A DNA stretch of 5,219 nucleotides, taken from assembly GCA_020697635.1 (NCBI GenBank), contig JAEHCT010000114.1, positions 1 through 5,219 on the forward strand, read 5' to 3'. Positions 1 to 5,219 of the stretch are shown here, in pieces. The position numbers and the translations under genes were made by a program. Numbering within the stretch: the stretch's first letter is position 1; the number at the start of each line of letters is the position of its first letter. Origin of the DNA: Candidatus Bathyarchaeota archaeon. GTDB taxonomy: Archaea; Thermoproteota; Bathyarchaeia; TCS64. The notes beneath the pieces are model-generated. The model was not told where the DNA came from and did no database searches. It saw only the letters and a list, made by a program, of their open reading frames with translations.

Positions 1-363
1 ATAACCTGGCTCTACTACAGGGACCTAGCCCGCGCCACGGAGTTCTACGAGAAGATGATGGGCTTCGAGATGGTGGTCGACCAAGGCTGGAGTAAGATAC
101 ACAGGATAATGGACGGCGCATACGTGGGCCTCGTGGACGGCGCCCACGGATACCACGAGGCCAACGACATCAAGCCCGTCATACTGTGCCTCAACGTCGA
201 GGACGCCGACGCCTGGCACGCCAGGCTGAGGAGGAACGGCCTAGAGATCGAGGAGCTGCCCAGGGAGTCGGAGAGGCTCAAGATCAGGGTCTTCATGTTC
301 AAGGACCCCGAGGGCTACACCGTAGAGGTGCAGCAGACCATGCCCGGCGGCCTGTCGATCTGA
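1..363 (+). CDS. VOC-fold (glyoxalase/dioxygenase superfamily) protein, 5' end missing
   Basis: The reading frame is open from the first base of the window and ends at TGA 361-363, giving 120 visible residues. The segment DLARATEFYEKMMGFE (visible residues 8-23) is the classic first beta-alpha unit of a VOC module. The second unit is KPVILCLNVEDADAWHARL (59-77), and the fold closes with FKDPEGYTVEVQQ (100-112). VOC proteins are usually about 120-140 residues with two such modules, so probably only a few N-terminal residues lie outside the window; the ATG at 55 is internal to the fold and is not the start. The family includes glyoxalase I, methylmalonyl-CoA epimerase, extradiol dioxygenases and resistance proteins, and the substrate cannot be read from this fragment. 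The usual metal-binding His is not evident at the start of the second module, although a Glu is present in YTVEV (residue 109). It lies 63 bases upstream of the BKACE pair on the same strand, so co-transcription is possible. The family call is firm and the function is unknown. Confidence 0.85.
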   Translation: MTWLYYRDLARATEFYEKMMGFEMVVDQGWSKIHRIMDGAYVGLVDGAHGYHEANDIKPVILCLNVEDADAWHARLRRNGLEIEELPRESERLKIRVFMFKDPEGYTVEVQQTMPGGLSI

Positions 364-383
364 CCCGCCGCCCCTTTCGCCCT

Positions 384-395
384 CATTAAAGTTAT
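384..395 (+). promoter_or_regulatory. probable archaeal TATA-box promoter of the BKACE pair
   Basis: The 63-base gap before the first BKACE gene contains CATTAAAGTTAT, an A/T-rich patch in GC-rich surroundings. Its centre lies about 39 bases before the ATG at 427. Archaeal transcription usually starts about 26 bases after the TATA centre, which would put the start near 414 and leave a leader of about 13 bases. No Shine-Dalgarno site precedes the ATG, as expected for such a short leader. A second A/T patch, TATATTTA at 410-417, is only 10 bases from the ATG. That is too close to act as the TATA box for this start, but it could be the initiator region. This is inferred from spacing only. Confidence 0.4.
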
Positions 396-426
396 CCGCT
401 GACCCGCCCTATATTTACCGATAACT

Positions 427-1272
427 ATGAGTAAGCTCATCATCACCGCCGCGGTCACGGGAGGGGAGCCCGTGAGCAGGGAGATGACGCCCCACGTCCC
501 GACGACGGCGGAGGAGATCACAGAGGAGACGGTCCGGAGCTGGGAGGCCGGCGCCAGCATAGTGCATCTTCACGCCAAGGAGCCGGGCACAGGGAAGCCT
601 GCGCCCGACCCCAACCCGCTTCTGAGGCGGTACGTCGAGATGATCAAGAACAGGTGCGACATCATCACCAACGTCACAACCGGCGGCGGGAGGCGGGCGA
701 CAGATGAGGCGCTGGACACGATGATCGAGGAGCGTTGCACCCTGGGTCAGGAGATGATGTCCATGAACATGGGCACCGTCAACTATTGGACGCCGCCCTA
801 CCGAGGCGTATTCATGAACGACGTGCCCCGCATAAAGCGGTGGGCGGGCTACATGATGGACCACGGGATCAAGCCGGAGCTCGAGGTCTACGACACGGGC
901 ATGATCAACACAGCCAAGATGCTGGCAGATGAGGGCGTATTCGAGACGCCCCTCCACATCCAGTTCGTCATGATCGGCAGAACCGGGTTCAGCGCGACGC
1001 CTAAGATGCTGCAGTACTGCGTCGAGGAGCTCCCCGGTGACTGGACGTGGAGCGTCTGCGCGTTGGGCCGCAACGAGTTGCCCATAGGAGCAGTGGCCAT
1101 GACCCTGGGCGGCAACGTGCGCGTCGGGATGGAGGACAACATCTTCCTCAGCCGAGGAGTGCTGCTGGAGAGCAACGCCCATCTCGTGGAGCGGGTGAAG
1201 ACGATAGCCGAGGCCCTGAACATCGAGGTCGCCAAGCCCGACGAGGCAAGGAAGATTCTGGGGATAAGGTGA
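427..1272 (+). CDS. beta-keto acid cleavage enzyme (BKACE/DUF849 family), first copy
   Basis: This 281-residue protein has the normal length of the BKACE family, whose founding member is 3-keto-5-aminohexanoate cleavage enzyme (Kce). These TIM-barrel zinc enzymes react a beta-keto acid with acetyl-CoA to give acetoacetate and a shortened acyl-CoA, in the cytoplasm. Residues expected from Kce are present: Glu14 in TAAVTGGE, the zinc ligands His47 and His49 in VHLHA, Glu236 in GMEDN, and the catalytic Arg232 and Asp237 around it. Other family signatures are NVTTGGG (82-88), KPELEVYDTGM (149-159), IQFVMIGRTG (178-187) and WSVCALGR (208-215). ATG 427 is chosen because KLIITAAVTGGE must be kept and no in-frame start lies further upstream. 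The next gene begins four bases after the stop and is a close paralogue. The substrate is not predictable, since family members act on aminohexanoate, dehydrocarnitine, beta-ketoadipate and others. An automatic label such as 'Kce' or 'lysine fermentation' would be over-specific. Family call very sure; substrate unknown. Confidence 0.95.
   Translation: MSKLIITAAVTGGEPVSREMTPHVPTTAEEITEETVRSWEAGASIVHLHAKEPGTGKPAPDPNPLLRRYVEMIKNRCDIITNVTTGGGRRATDEALDTMIEERCTLGQEMMSMNMGTVNYWTPPYRGVFMNDVPRIKRWAGYMMDHGIKPELEVYDTGMINTAKMLADEGVFETPLHIQFVMIGRTGFSATPKMLQYCVEELPGDWTWSVCALGRNELPIGAVAMTLGGNVRVGMEDNIFLSRGVLLESNAHLVERVKTIAEALNIEVAKPDEARKILGIR
1267..1272 (+). promoter_or_regulatory. Shine-Dalgarno site overlapping a stop codon
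   Basis: AGGTGA is complementary to the usual archaeal 16S rRNA 3' end and sits four bases before the ATG at 1277. Its last three bases are the TGA stop of the first BKACE gene, so a ribosome finishing that gene is placed directly at the next start. This supports the 1277 start and suggests translational coupling. It is the only convincing ribosome binding site in the window. Confidence 0.75.
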
Positions 1273-1276
1273 GCGT

Positions 1277-2137
1277 ATGGAAAAGCTGATAATCACGGCG
1301 GCGGTCACGGGCGGCGAGTACGTCTCCAAGGCGACGACGCCCTACGTGCCGAGCACGGTGGACGAGGTAGTCAAGGAGGTGGTGGCCAGCGTCGAGGCAG
1401 GCGCCAGCGTGGTTCACCTACACGCCAAGAACCCCGTGACGGGGGAGGCTTATAGCGGCGACCCCAACCCGGTGCTCAAGGAGTACGTTGAGGGCATCAG
1501 AGAGGAGGTGGACGTCGTCATCAACGTCACCACAGGCGGCGGACGCGTCGGCAATCCTCCGGAGGTGTGGGACAGGCTCGTCGAGGAGCGGTGCACCCTC
1601 GGCCAGGAGATAATGAGCCTCAACATGGGCACCATGAACAGGTGGGCCGAGCACCCCACCGGGGACATCTTCCTCAACACAGTGAAGATGATAGAGCGGT
1701 GGTGCGGCTACATGGTGAGCCACGGCGTCAAGCCAGAGCACGAGGTCTACGACACAGGCATGATCAACGTCTGCAGACAGATCGCGGAGAAGGGCATAGT
1801 GCCTGAGCCTCTGCACATCCAGTTCGTCATGGTGGGCCGCACAGGTTTCCTGCCGTCGCCCCGGATGCTCCAGTACAGCGTCGACCAGCTCCCAGCGGGC
1901 TGGACGTGGAGCGTCTGCGCCCTGGGCCGCCACCAGATACCCATGGCCGCGATGGCGACGGTGATGGGCGGCCACGTCAGGGTGGGCTTCGAGGACAACG
2001 TGTTCCTACGGAGGGGCGAGCTCGCCAAGAGCAACGCCGACCTGGTGCGGAAGGCAGCCAACATAGCCCGTGAGCTGGAGAGGCCCATAGCGTCGCCGGA
2101 CGACGCCCGCGAGATTCTGGGGATAAGGCGACACTAG
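1277..2137 (+). CDS. beta-keto acid cleavage enzyme (BKACE/DUF849 family), second copy
   Basis: This 286-residue paralogue of the preceding protein is roughly 60 % identical by eye over its whole length; the first 50 residues match at 34 positions. It should catalyse the same type of reaction: beta-keto acid plus acetyl-CoA to acetoacetate plus an acyl-CoA. All expected catalytic positions are kept: Glu14, His47 and His49 of VHLHA, Arg235, and Glu239-Asp240 in GFEDN. NVTTGGG (83-89), KPEHEVYDTGM (152-162) and WSVCALGR (211-218) also match. Differences from copy one cluster in segments that could shape the substrate pocket: EAYSGDPNP (57-65) instead of KPAPDPNP, LNMGTMNRW (115-123) instead of MNMGTVNYW, and a changed loop AEHPTGDIF (124-132). 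It is expressed as the second gene of a two-gene unit with its own strong ribosome binding site. The stop TAG overlaps the stop codon of the convergent peptidase gene. Different substrates for the two copies, or a mixed oligomer, are both possible. Confidence 0.95.
   Translation: MEKLIITAAVTGGEYVSKATTPYVPSTVDEVVKEVVASVEAGASVVHLHAKNPVTGEAYSGDPNPVLKEYVEGIREEVDVVINVTTGGGRVGNPPEVWDRLVEERCTLGQEIMSLNMGTMNRWAEHPTGDIFLNTVKMIERWCGYMVSHGVKPEHEVYDTGMINVCRQIAEKGIVPEPLHIQFVMVGRTGFLPSPRMLQYSVDQLPAGWTWSVCALGRHQIPMAAMATVMGGHVRVGFEDNVFLRRGELAKSNADLVRKAANIARELERPIASPDDAREILGIRRH
2134..2137. other. CTAG palindrome serving as stop codon on both strands
   Basis: The second BKACE gene ends with TAG at 2135-2137, and the convergent peptidase gene ends with TAG read from 2136 to 2134 on the minus strand. 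The four bases CTAG are their own reverse complement and provide both stops. There is therefore no intergenic space here, and any terminator for either gene must lie within the other's coding sequence. Confidence 0.9.
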
Positions 2138-4191
2138 TCCCTTATTCCCAGGGTGTCGAGGACGAAGGCGTAGTCGAACGCCGTGTCCTTGAGGTAGTCG
2201 TACCTGCCGCTGCTACTGAAGTGGCCGGCGCCCATGAACGTCTTCAGGAGCAGCCTGTTCTCGTCCGTCTTGACCGTCCTGAGCTTGGCCACCCACTTCG
2301 CCGGCTCCCAGTACTGGACCCTTGGGTCGTTGAGGCCCGCCGTCACGAGTATCTCGGGGTAGTCCTTGGGCTCGACGTTGTCGTAGGGGCTGTACCCGAG
2401 CATGTAGCGGTAGTACTCGGGGTCCCTGGGGTCGCCCCACTCCTCGTACTCGCCCACCGTCAGCGGTATCGACTCGTCCAGCATGGTGGTGACCACGTCG
2501 ACGAACGGGACGCCCGCGACGATCCCCTTGAACAGCTGGGGCGCCATGTTTGTCACCGCCCCCATCAGGAGGCCGCCCGCGCTCCGCCCCACCGCGACCA
2601 GCCTGTCGCTGCTTGTGTACTCCTCGGCGACGAGGTGCCTGGCGCAGGCGATGAAGTCGGTGAATGTGTTCCTCTTCCGGAGGAACTTGCCGTCCTCGTA
2701 CCACTGGCGCCCCATCTCGCCGCCGCCGCGGACGTGGGCGATGGCGAACGCTACGCCCCTGTCCAGCAGGCTGAGCCTGCTGGGGTTGAAGGCCGGGTCC
2801 ACGCTGGACCCGTAACTGCCGTAGCCGTAGAGGAGCATTGGGCCGCCCCCGTCCTTCTTGAAGCCTCTCCGGTAGACGAGGGAGACGGGTACCATTGTTC
2901 CGTCGTCGGCCGTCGCGAAGAGGCGCTCCGTCTCGTAGTCTTCGGGGTCGTACCCTCCCAGTACGGGCTGCCTCTTAATGAGAGCCCACTCGAGGGTCTC
3001 CATGTCCAGGTCCATGGCGCTGATCGAGGTGGTGAGGGACGTGTAGTGAAACCTCAGCGTACCCGAGTCGAAGACGGGGTTGGAGCCCTGCACGTATGTA
3101 TACACCTCCTCGGGGAACGTCACCGGCCTCGACTCCCCGGTCTCCATCTCGATGACGCGCATCGTCTTGAGGCCGTTCTCTCGTTCATGGACCACCATGT
3201 GGTCTCTGAACAGGTCCACTGCGTCGATCTTGACGTTGGGCCTGTGAGGAATGTACGGCTCCCAGCCTTCGACGCCCGGCTCCTCGGCGGGGACCCTCAC
3301 CACCTTGTTGTTCTTGGCGTCGCCGTGGTTGGTGACTATGTAGAGTACGCCGAGGCGGTGAGCCGGGTAGTACCTGAGGCCCTTCTCGCGGGGATGGATC
3401 ACCCTGAGGCCGCTTGAGGCGTCGCCGGCGTCCAGCAGGTGGAACTCGGTGGTCTCCATGCTGGTGAGCCCTAAAAGCAGGTAGCTCTTATCCCGGGTCT
3501 TGGATAGGCCTAGGCTAAACAGCTTGTCCTCCTCGTGATACAGCAGCTCGTCCTCCTCCTGGGGTGAGCCGAGGGCGTGGCGGTGGAGCTTGTCGCTGCG
3601 CTTAGCCTCGTCCTGGGTGCTGTAGCAGAGCGCCCCGCAGTCCTTGCACCACTCCGCGCTGTACGCGGCGCCGACGATGCTGTCGGGGAAGTGTTTCCCC
3701 GTCTCAAGGTCCTTGAAGTGGATGGTGAAGTTCTCGTTTCCGTCCCGGTCGAGGCTGTAGGCGAGGAGCCTATGGTCGGGGCTGACCTTGTAGACGCCCA
3801 TGCGGAGGTACTTGAGCTTCTCTTCTTCGGCGATCCTGTTGAGGTCTACGAGCACCTGCTCCTCGGCGTCCATGCTGCCTCTGCGGCGGCAGTGGATGTT
3901 GTACTGCTTCCCCTCCTCGGTGCGGGTGTAGTATAGGTAGCCGCCGTACCTGACGGGGGCGCTGGTGTCGGTCTCCTGTATCCTGCCCACCATCTCGTCG
4001 TAGAGCCGCCGCTGGAGGTTCTCTGTGTGCTTCATCATCTGTGCCATGTAGCTGTTCTCGGCCTCGAGGTACGCTATGACGTCGGGGCTCGTCTTCTCCC
4101 GGAGCCAGTAGTAGTTATCGACGCGGGTGTCTCCGTGGATGGTGATCATCTTGGGTCTCTTAGCCGCTGAGGGTGGTCTAGGGGCGCTCAT
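2134..4191 (-). CDS. oligopeptidase B-type serine peptidase (prolyl oligopeptidase family S9A)
   Basis: A 685-residue cytoplasmic peptidase, close to the roughly 690 residues usual for oligopeptidase B. This enzyme trims short peptides after Arg or Lys, and its propeller keeps out folded proteins. The N-terminal segment carries HGDTRVDNYYWLR (19-31), a seven-bladed beta-propeller spans about 75-405, and an alpha/beta-hydrolase domain follows. Catalytic residues are Ser537 in GRSAGG, Asp622 in LNDPRVQYWEPAKW and His657 in GAGHF. YGYGSYG (455-461) includes the probable oxyanion Tyr. GEYEEW (580-585) holds the acidic residues that select basic P1 side chains, which favours oligopeptidase B over prolyl endopeptidase. 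There is no signal peptide. An in-frame TTG at 4206 would add five residues, but the TATA-like box predicts transcription starting after that codon, so ATG 4191 is preferred. An unusual cysteine group (182, 185, 189) sits in the propeller. Oligopeptidase B is mainly known from bacteria and trypanosomatids, so transfer is possible. Confidence 0.93.
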   Translation of the reverse strand: MSAPRPPSAAKRPKMITIHGDTRVDNYYWLREKTSPDVIAYLEAENSYMAQMMKHTENLQRRLYDEMVGRIQETDTSAPVRYGGYLYYTRTEEGKQYNIHCRRRGSMDAEEQVLVDLNRIAEEEKLKYLRMGVYKVSPDHRLLAYSLDRDGNENFTIHFKDLETGKHFPDSIVGAAYSAEWCKDCGALCYSTQDEAKRSDKLHRHALGSPQEEDELLYHEEDKLFSLGLSKTRDKSYLLLGLTSMETTEFHLLDAGDASSGLRVIHPREKGLRYYPAHRLGVLYIVTNHGDAKNNKVVRVPAEEPGVEGWEPYIPHRPNVKIDAVDLFRDHMVVHERENGLKTMRVIEMETGESRPVTFPEEVYTYVQGSNPVFDSGTLRFHYTSLTTSISAMDLDMETLEWALIKRQPVLGGYDPEDYETERLFATADDGTMVPVSLVYRRGFKKDGGGPMLLYGYGSYGSSVDPAFNPSRLSLLDRGVAFAIAHVRGGGEMGRQWYEDGKFLRKRNTFTDFIACARHLVAEEYTSSDRLVAVGRSAGGLLMGAVTNMAPQLFKGIVAGVPFVDVVTTMLDESIPLTVGEYEEWGDPRDPEYYRYMLGYSPYDNVEPKDYPEILVTAGLNDPRVQYWEPAKWVAKLRTVKTDENRLLLKTFMGAGHFSSSGRYDYLKDTAFDYAFVLDTLGIRD

Positions 4192-4221
4192 CGAATATCT
4201 AGACAAGATGAGGGGCCCCGG

Positions 4222-4233
4222 TTTTTATCTATA
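4222..4233 (-). promoter_or_regulatory. probable archaeal TATA-box promoter of the peptidase gene
   Basis: On the minus strand this reads TATAGATAAAAA, an A/T-rich block flanked by GC-rich sequence. Its centre is about 36 bases before the ATG at 4191. A start site about 26 bases downstream falls near 4200-4202, leaving a leader of roughly ten bases without a Shine-Dalgarno site. That position lies beyond the alternative TTG start at 4206 and so argues against it. Confidence 0.5.
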
Positions 4234-4254
4234 GCCGTCACGGAATTCACTCGG

Positions 4255-4263
4255 TTTTTAAAA
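4255..4263 (+). promoter_or_regulatory. probable archaeal TATA-box promoter of the LLM oxidoreductase gene
   Basis: TTTTTAAAA closely resembles the TTTTTAAA-like boxes of Sulfolobus-type promoters. Its centre is about 33 bases before the TTG start at 4292, predicting transcription from about 4285 and a leader of about seven bases. It lies only some 30 bases from the oppositely directed box at 4222-4233, so both promoters share one short region. The block is nearly palindromic, so it might also feed the minus strand. Confidence 0.55.
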
Positions 4264-4291
4264 GATGGTTCACTTGTCTTCGTGAACACCT

Positions 4292-5143
4292 TTGAAGTTC
4301 TACTTGACAGGCCTCGGGAACCTCTACGACAACGTGGAGCACATCACCGGGGCCATCATCGAGGCCGACAGGCTCGGGCTGGACGGCGCGCTGATGCCGG
4401 ACCACTACATGTGGGGCAGCGAGGTAGGGCACAGCATGCCGCACCCATACAGGACCCTGGAGACGTGGACCACCCTCACCTACCTCGCAGGGAAGACCCA
4501 GCGGATAAGGCTGGGAACCCTCGTGTCGCCGCTGCCCTTCAGGCACCCCGGCGTGCTAGCTAAACGGCTCAGCACCCTAGACTTGCTCACCGGCGGCAGG
4601 GTCGTAATGGGCGTCGGCGCAGGGTGGAGCAAGGTGGAGTTTGACGGCTACAGCGAGTGGCTGGACACCAAGGAACGGGTGGACAAGACCCACGAGGCCC
4701 TCGACATCATGCTGAGGCTCTGGACCGAGCCCGAGGTCACATACAAGAGCAAGCACTATGAGCTCGAGGGCGCCGTGCTTGACCCGAAGCCCCTGCAGAA
4801 GCCCTACCCGCGGCTGCTGTTCGGCAGCTCAGGGAGACGCATGCTGAGGCTCACCGGCCGATACGGAGACATCTGCTTCATACCGCCGTGGATGTCTCAA
4901 GAAAGGGACCGGATCAAGGAGACGGTGCACAGCGCCGCTGAAAACGCCGGGAGGGCCAACGACGTCGAGTTCATGGTCGGAGATATGGGCGCCTGGAGCT
5001 ACAGCTCGGACGCGTACCGCCGAGGCATCGAGGCTGCGGAGGAGTTCGGTGCCTCCATCTACGCCGTCGCTTTCCCTAGGGACGACTGGAAGGACTCCAT
5101 GAAGAAGTTCAGCGACGAGGTCATGCCCTCCTACAGGCCATAA
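4292..5143 (+). CDS. LLM-class (luciferase-like) flavin/F420-dependent oxidoreductase
   Basis: This 283-residue protein is a TIM-barrel member of the bacterial luciferase-like superfamily, whose members use FMN or deazaflavin F420 to transfer hydride or insert oxygen. Recognisable parts are the first strand MKFYLTG, MPDHYMW (35-41) with the Asp-His pair often near the cofactor, RIRLGTLVSPLPFRHPGVLA (71-90), LLTGGRVVMGVGAGW (98-112), and the phosphate-side segment FGSSGRRMLRLTGRYGDI (177-194). The C-terminus, FSDEVMPSYRP, is typical of the family. In an archaeon F420 is the likelier cofactor, but the sequence alone does not settle this. The start is TTG: the same frame has a TGA at 4283-4285, and the next in-frame ATG (residue 35) would remove the first beta strand. 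It is somewhat shorter than many members (about 300-350), with a compact region after residue 200. It is divergent from the peptidase gene, with its own TATA-like box. The substrate is unknown; candidates include alcohols, aldehydes and other small organic molecules. Confidence 0.9.
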   Translation: MKFYLTGLGNLYDNVEHITGAIIEADRLGLDGALMPDHYMWGSEVGHSMPHPYRTLETWTTLTYLAGKTQRIRLGTLVSPLPFRHPGVLAKRLSTLDLLTGGRVVMGVGAGWSKVEFDGYSEWLDTKERVDKTHEALDIMLRLWTEPEVTYKSKHYELEGAVLDPKPLQKPYPRLLFGSSGRRMLRLTGRYGDICFIPPWMSQERDRIKETVHSAAENAGRANDVEFMVGDMGAWSYSSDAYRRGIEAAEEFGASIYAVAFPRDDWKDSMKKFSDEVMPSYRP

Positions 5144-5178
5144 CTGTTCTCATTGAAAGTACTCCACGCTTGACACGC

Positions 5179-5209
5179 TGGTTCCCCACCGGGGCGCCAA
5201 TACTCTTTT
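5179..5209 (+). terminator. possible hairpin plus T-rich tail after the LLM gene
   Basis: About 35 bases after the stop of the LLM gene, TGGTTCCCCACCGGGGCGCCA can fold as an outer three-pair stem (TGG with CCA), a small internal loop, and an inner CCCC/GGGG stem with a three-base loop. It is followed by CTCTTTTC. Archaeal termination depends mainly on T-runs, and this one is short, so the call is tentative. The rest of the 76-base tail after 5143 holds no gene that I can support. Confidence 0.35.
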
Positions 5210-5219
5210 CCCGTCGAAG

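Noticed and set aside
410..417. TATATTTA as the TATA box of the first BKACE gene
   Set aside because: It is only 10 bases before the ATG, so transcription would start inside the gene and lose the conserved KLIITAAVTGGE segment. The box at 384-395 fits better.
415..1329. Long minus-strand open frame (304 codons) opposite the first BKACE gene
   Set aside because: It is an antisense shadow: no recognisable domain, biased composition, and it spans the junction between two well-supported genes on the other strand.
1418..1975. Minus-strand open frame (185 codons) opposite the second BKACE gene
   Set aside because: Rich in His, Ala, Val and Asp with no motif; explained by the complement of the conserved BKACE reading frame.
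2221..3417. Long plus-strand open frame (398 codons) opposite the peptidase gene
   Set aside because: Its translation is rich in Val, Leu, Arg, His and Glu without any family motif, as expected from the complement of a GC-rich gene. The opposite strand encodes a complete peptidase with its catalytic triad.
4189..4206. TTG at 4204-4206 as start of the peptidase (690 residues)
   Set aside because: It adds only five residues and lies upstream of the transcription start predicted from the TATA-like box; the ATG at 4191 leaves a normal oligopeptidase B N-terminus. Not excluded without transcript data.
4282..4563. Plus-strand frame starting at GTG 4282, overlapping the LLM gene start
   Set aside because: The translation is Arg- and Pro-rich with no domain, whereas the frame from TTG 4292 gives an intact LLM protein.
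5171..5199. GGTTC followed by a stem and CCA, suggesting the 3' end of a tRNA
   Set aside because: The putative seven-base loop is TTCCCCA rather than TTCRANN, the stem is only four pairs with a wobble, and no D-arm, anticodon arm or acceptor partner is found upstream.

Overview
The window is GC-rich and densely coded, and it most likely comes from a thermophilic archaeon of the Thermoproteota/TACK type. I cannot name a genus. The case for an archaeon rests on four observations: A/T-rich TATA-like boxes placed about 33-40 bases before start codons; genes with almost no 5' leader and no Shine-Dalgarno site; one internal ribosome binding site, AGGTGA, of the archaeal type; and heavy use of AGG for arginine and ATA for isoleucine. 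A probable F420-type luciferase-like oxidoreductase fits this picture. No RNA gene, mobile element or CRISPR array was seen.

Layout from left to right. (1) The end of a VOC (glyoxalase/dioxygenase-fold) protein, cut by the window edge. (2) After a 63-base gap with a probable promoter, two tandem paralogues of the beta-keto acid cleavage enzyme family (BKACE, DUF849), 281 and 286 residues, four bases apart. The stop codon of the first lies inside the ribosome binding site of the second. (3) On the opposite strand, a large S9A serine peptidase of the oligopeptidase B type. Its stop codon and that of the second BKACE gene share a single CTAG palindrome. (4) A short divergent promoter region with a TATA-like box for each side. 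(5) A luciferase-like monooxygenase-family (LLM) oxidoreductase starting at TTG, followed by a possible terminator near the right edge.

Functionally, the BKACE pair is the core of the window. Family members condense a beta-keto acid with acetyl-CoA, giving acetoacetate and a new acyl-CoA. Both copies keep the expected zinc and catalytic residues, so both should be active, perhaps with different substrates or as a mixed oligomer. The VOC and LLM genes are plausible partners in small-molecule catabolism, but nothing here proves a shared pathway. The peptidase has its own promoter and looks independent. I found no clear sign of an entirely new system; the points most worth a second look are the coupled BKACE pair, the shared stop codons and the bacterial-looking peptidase in an archaeal setting.
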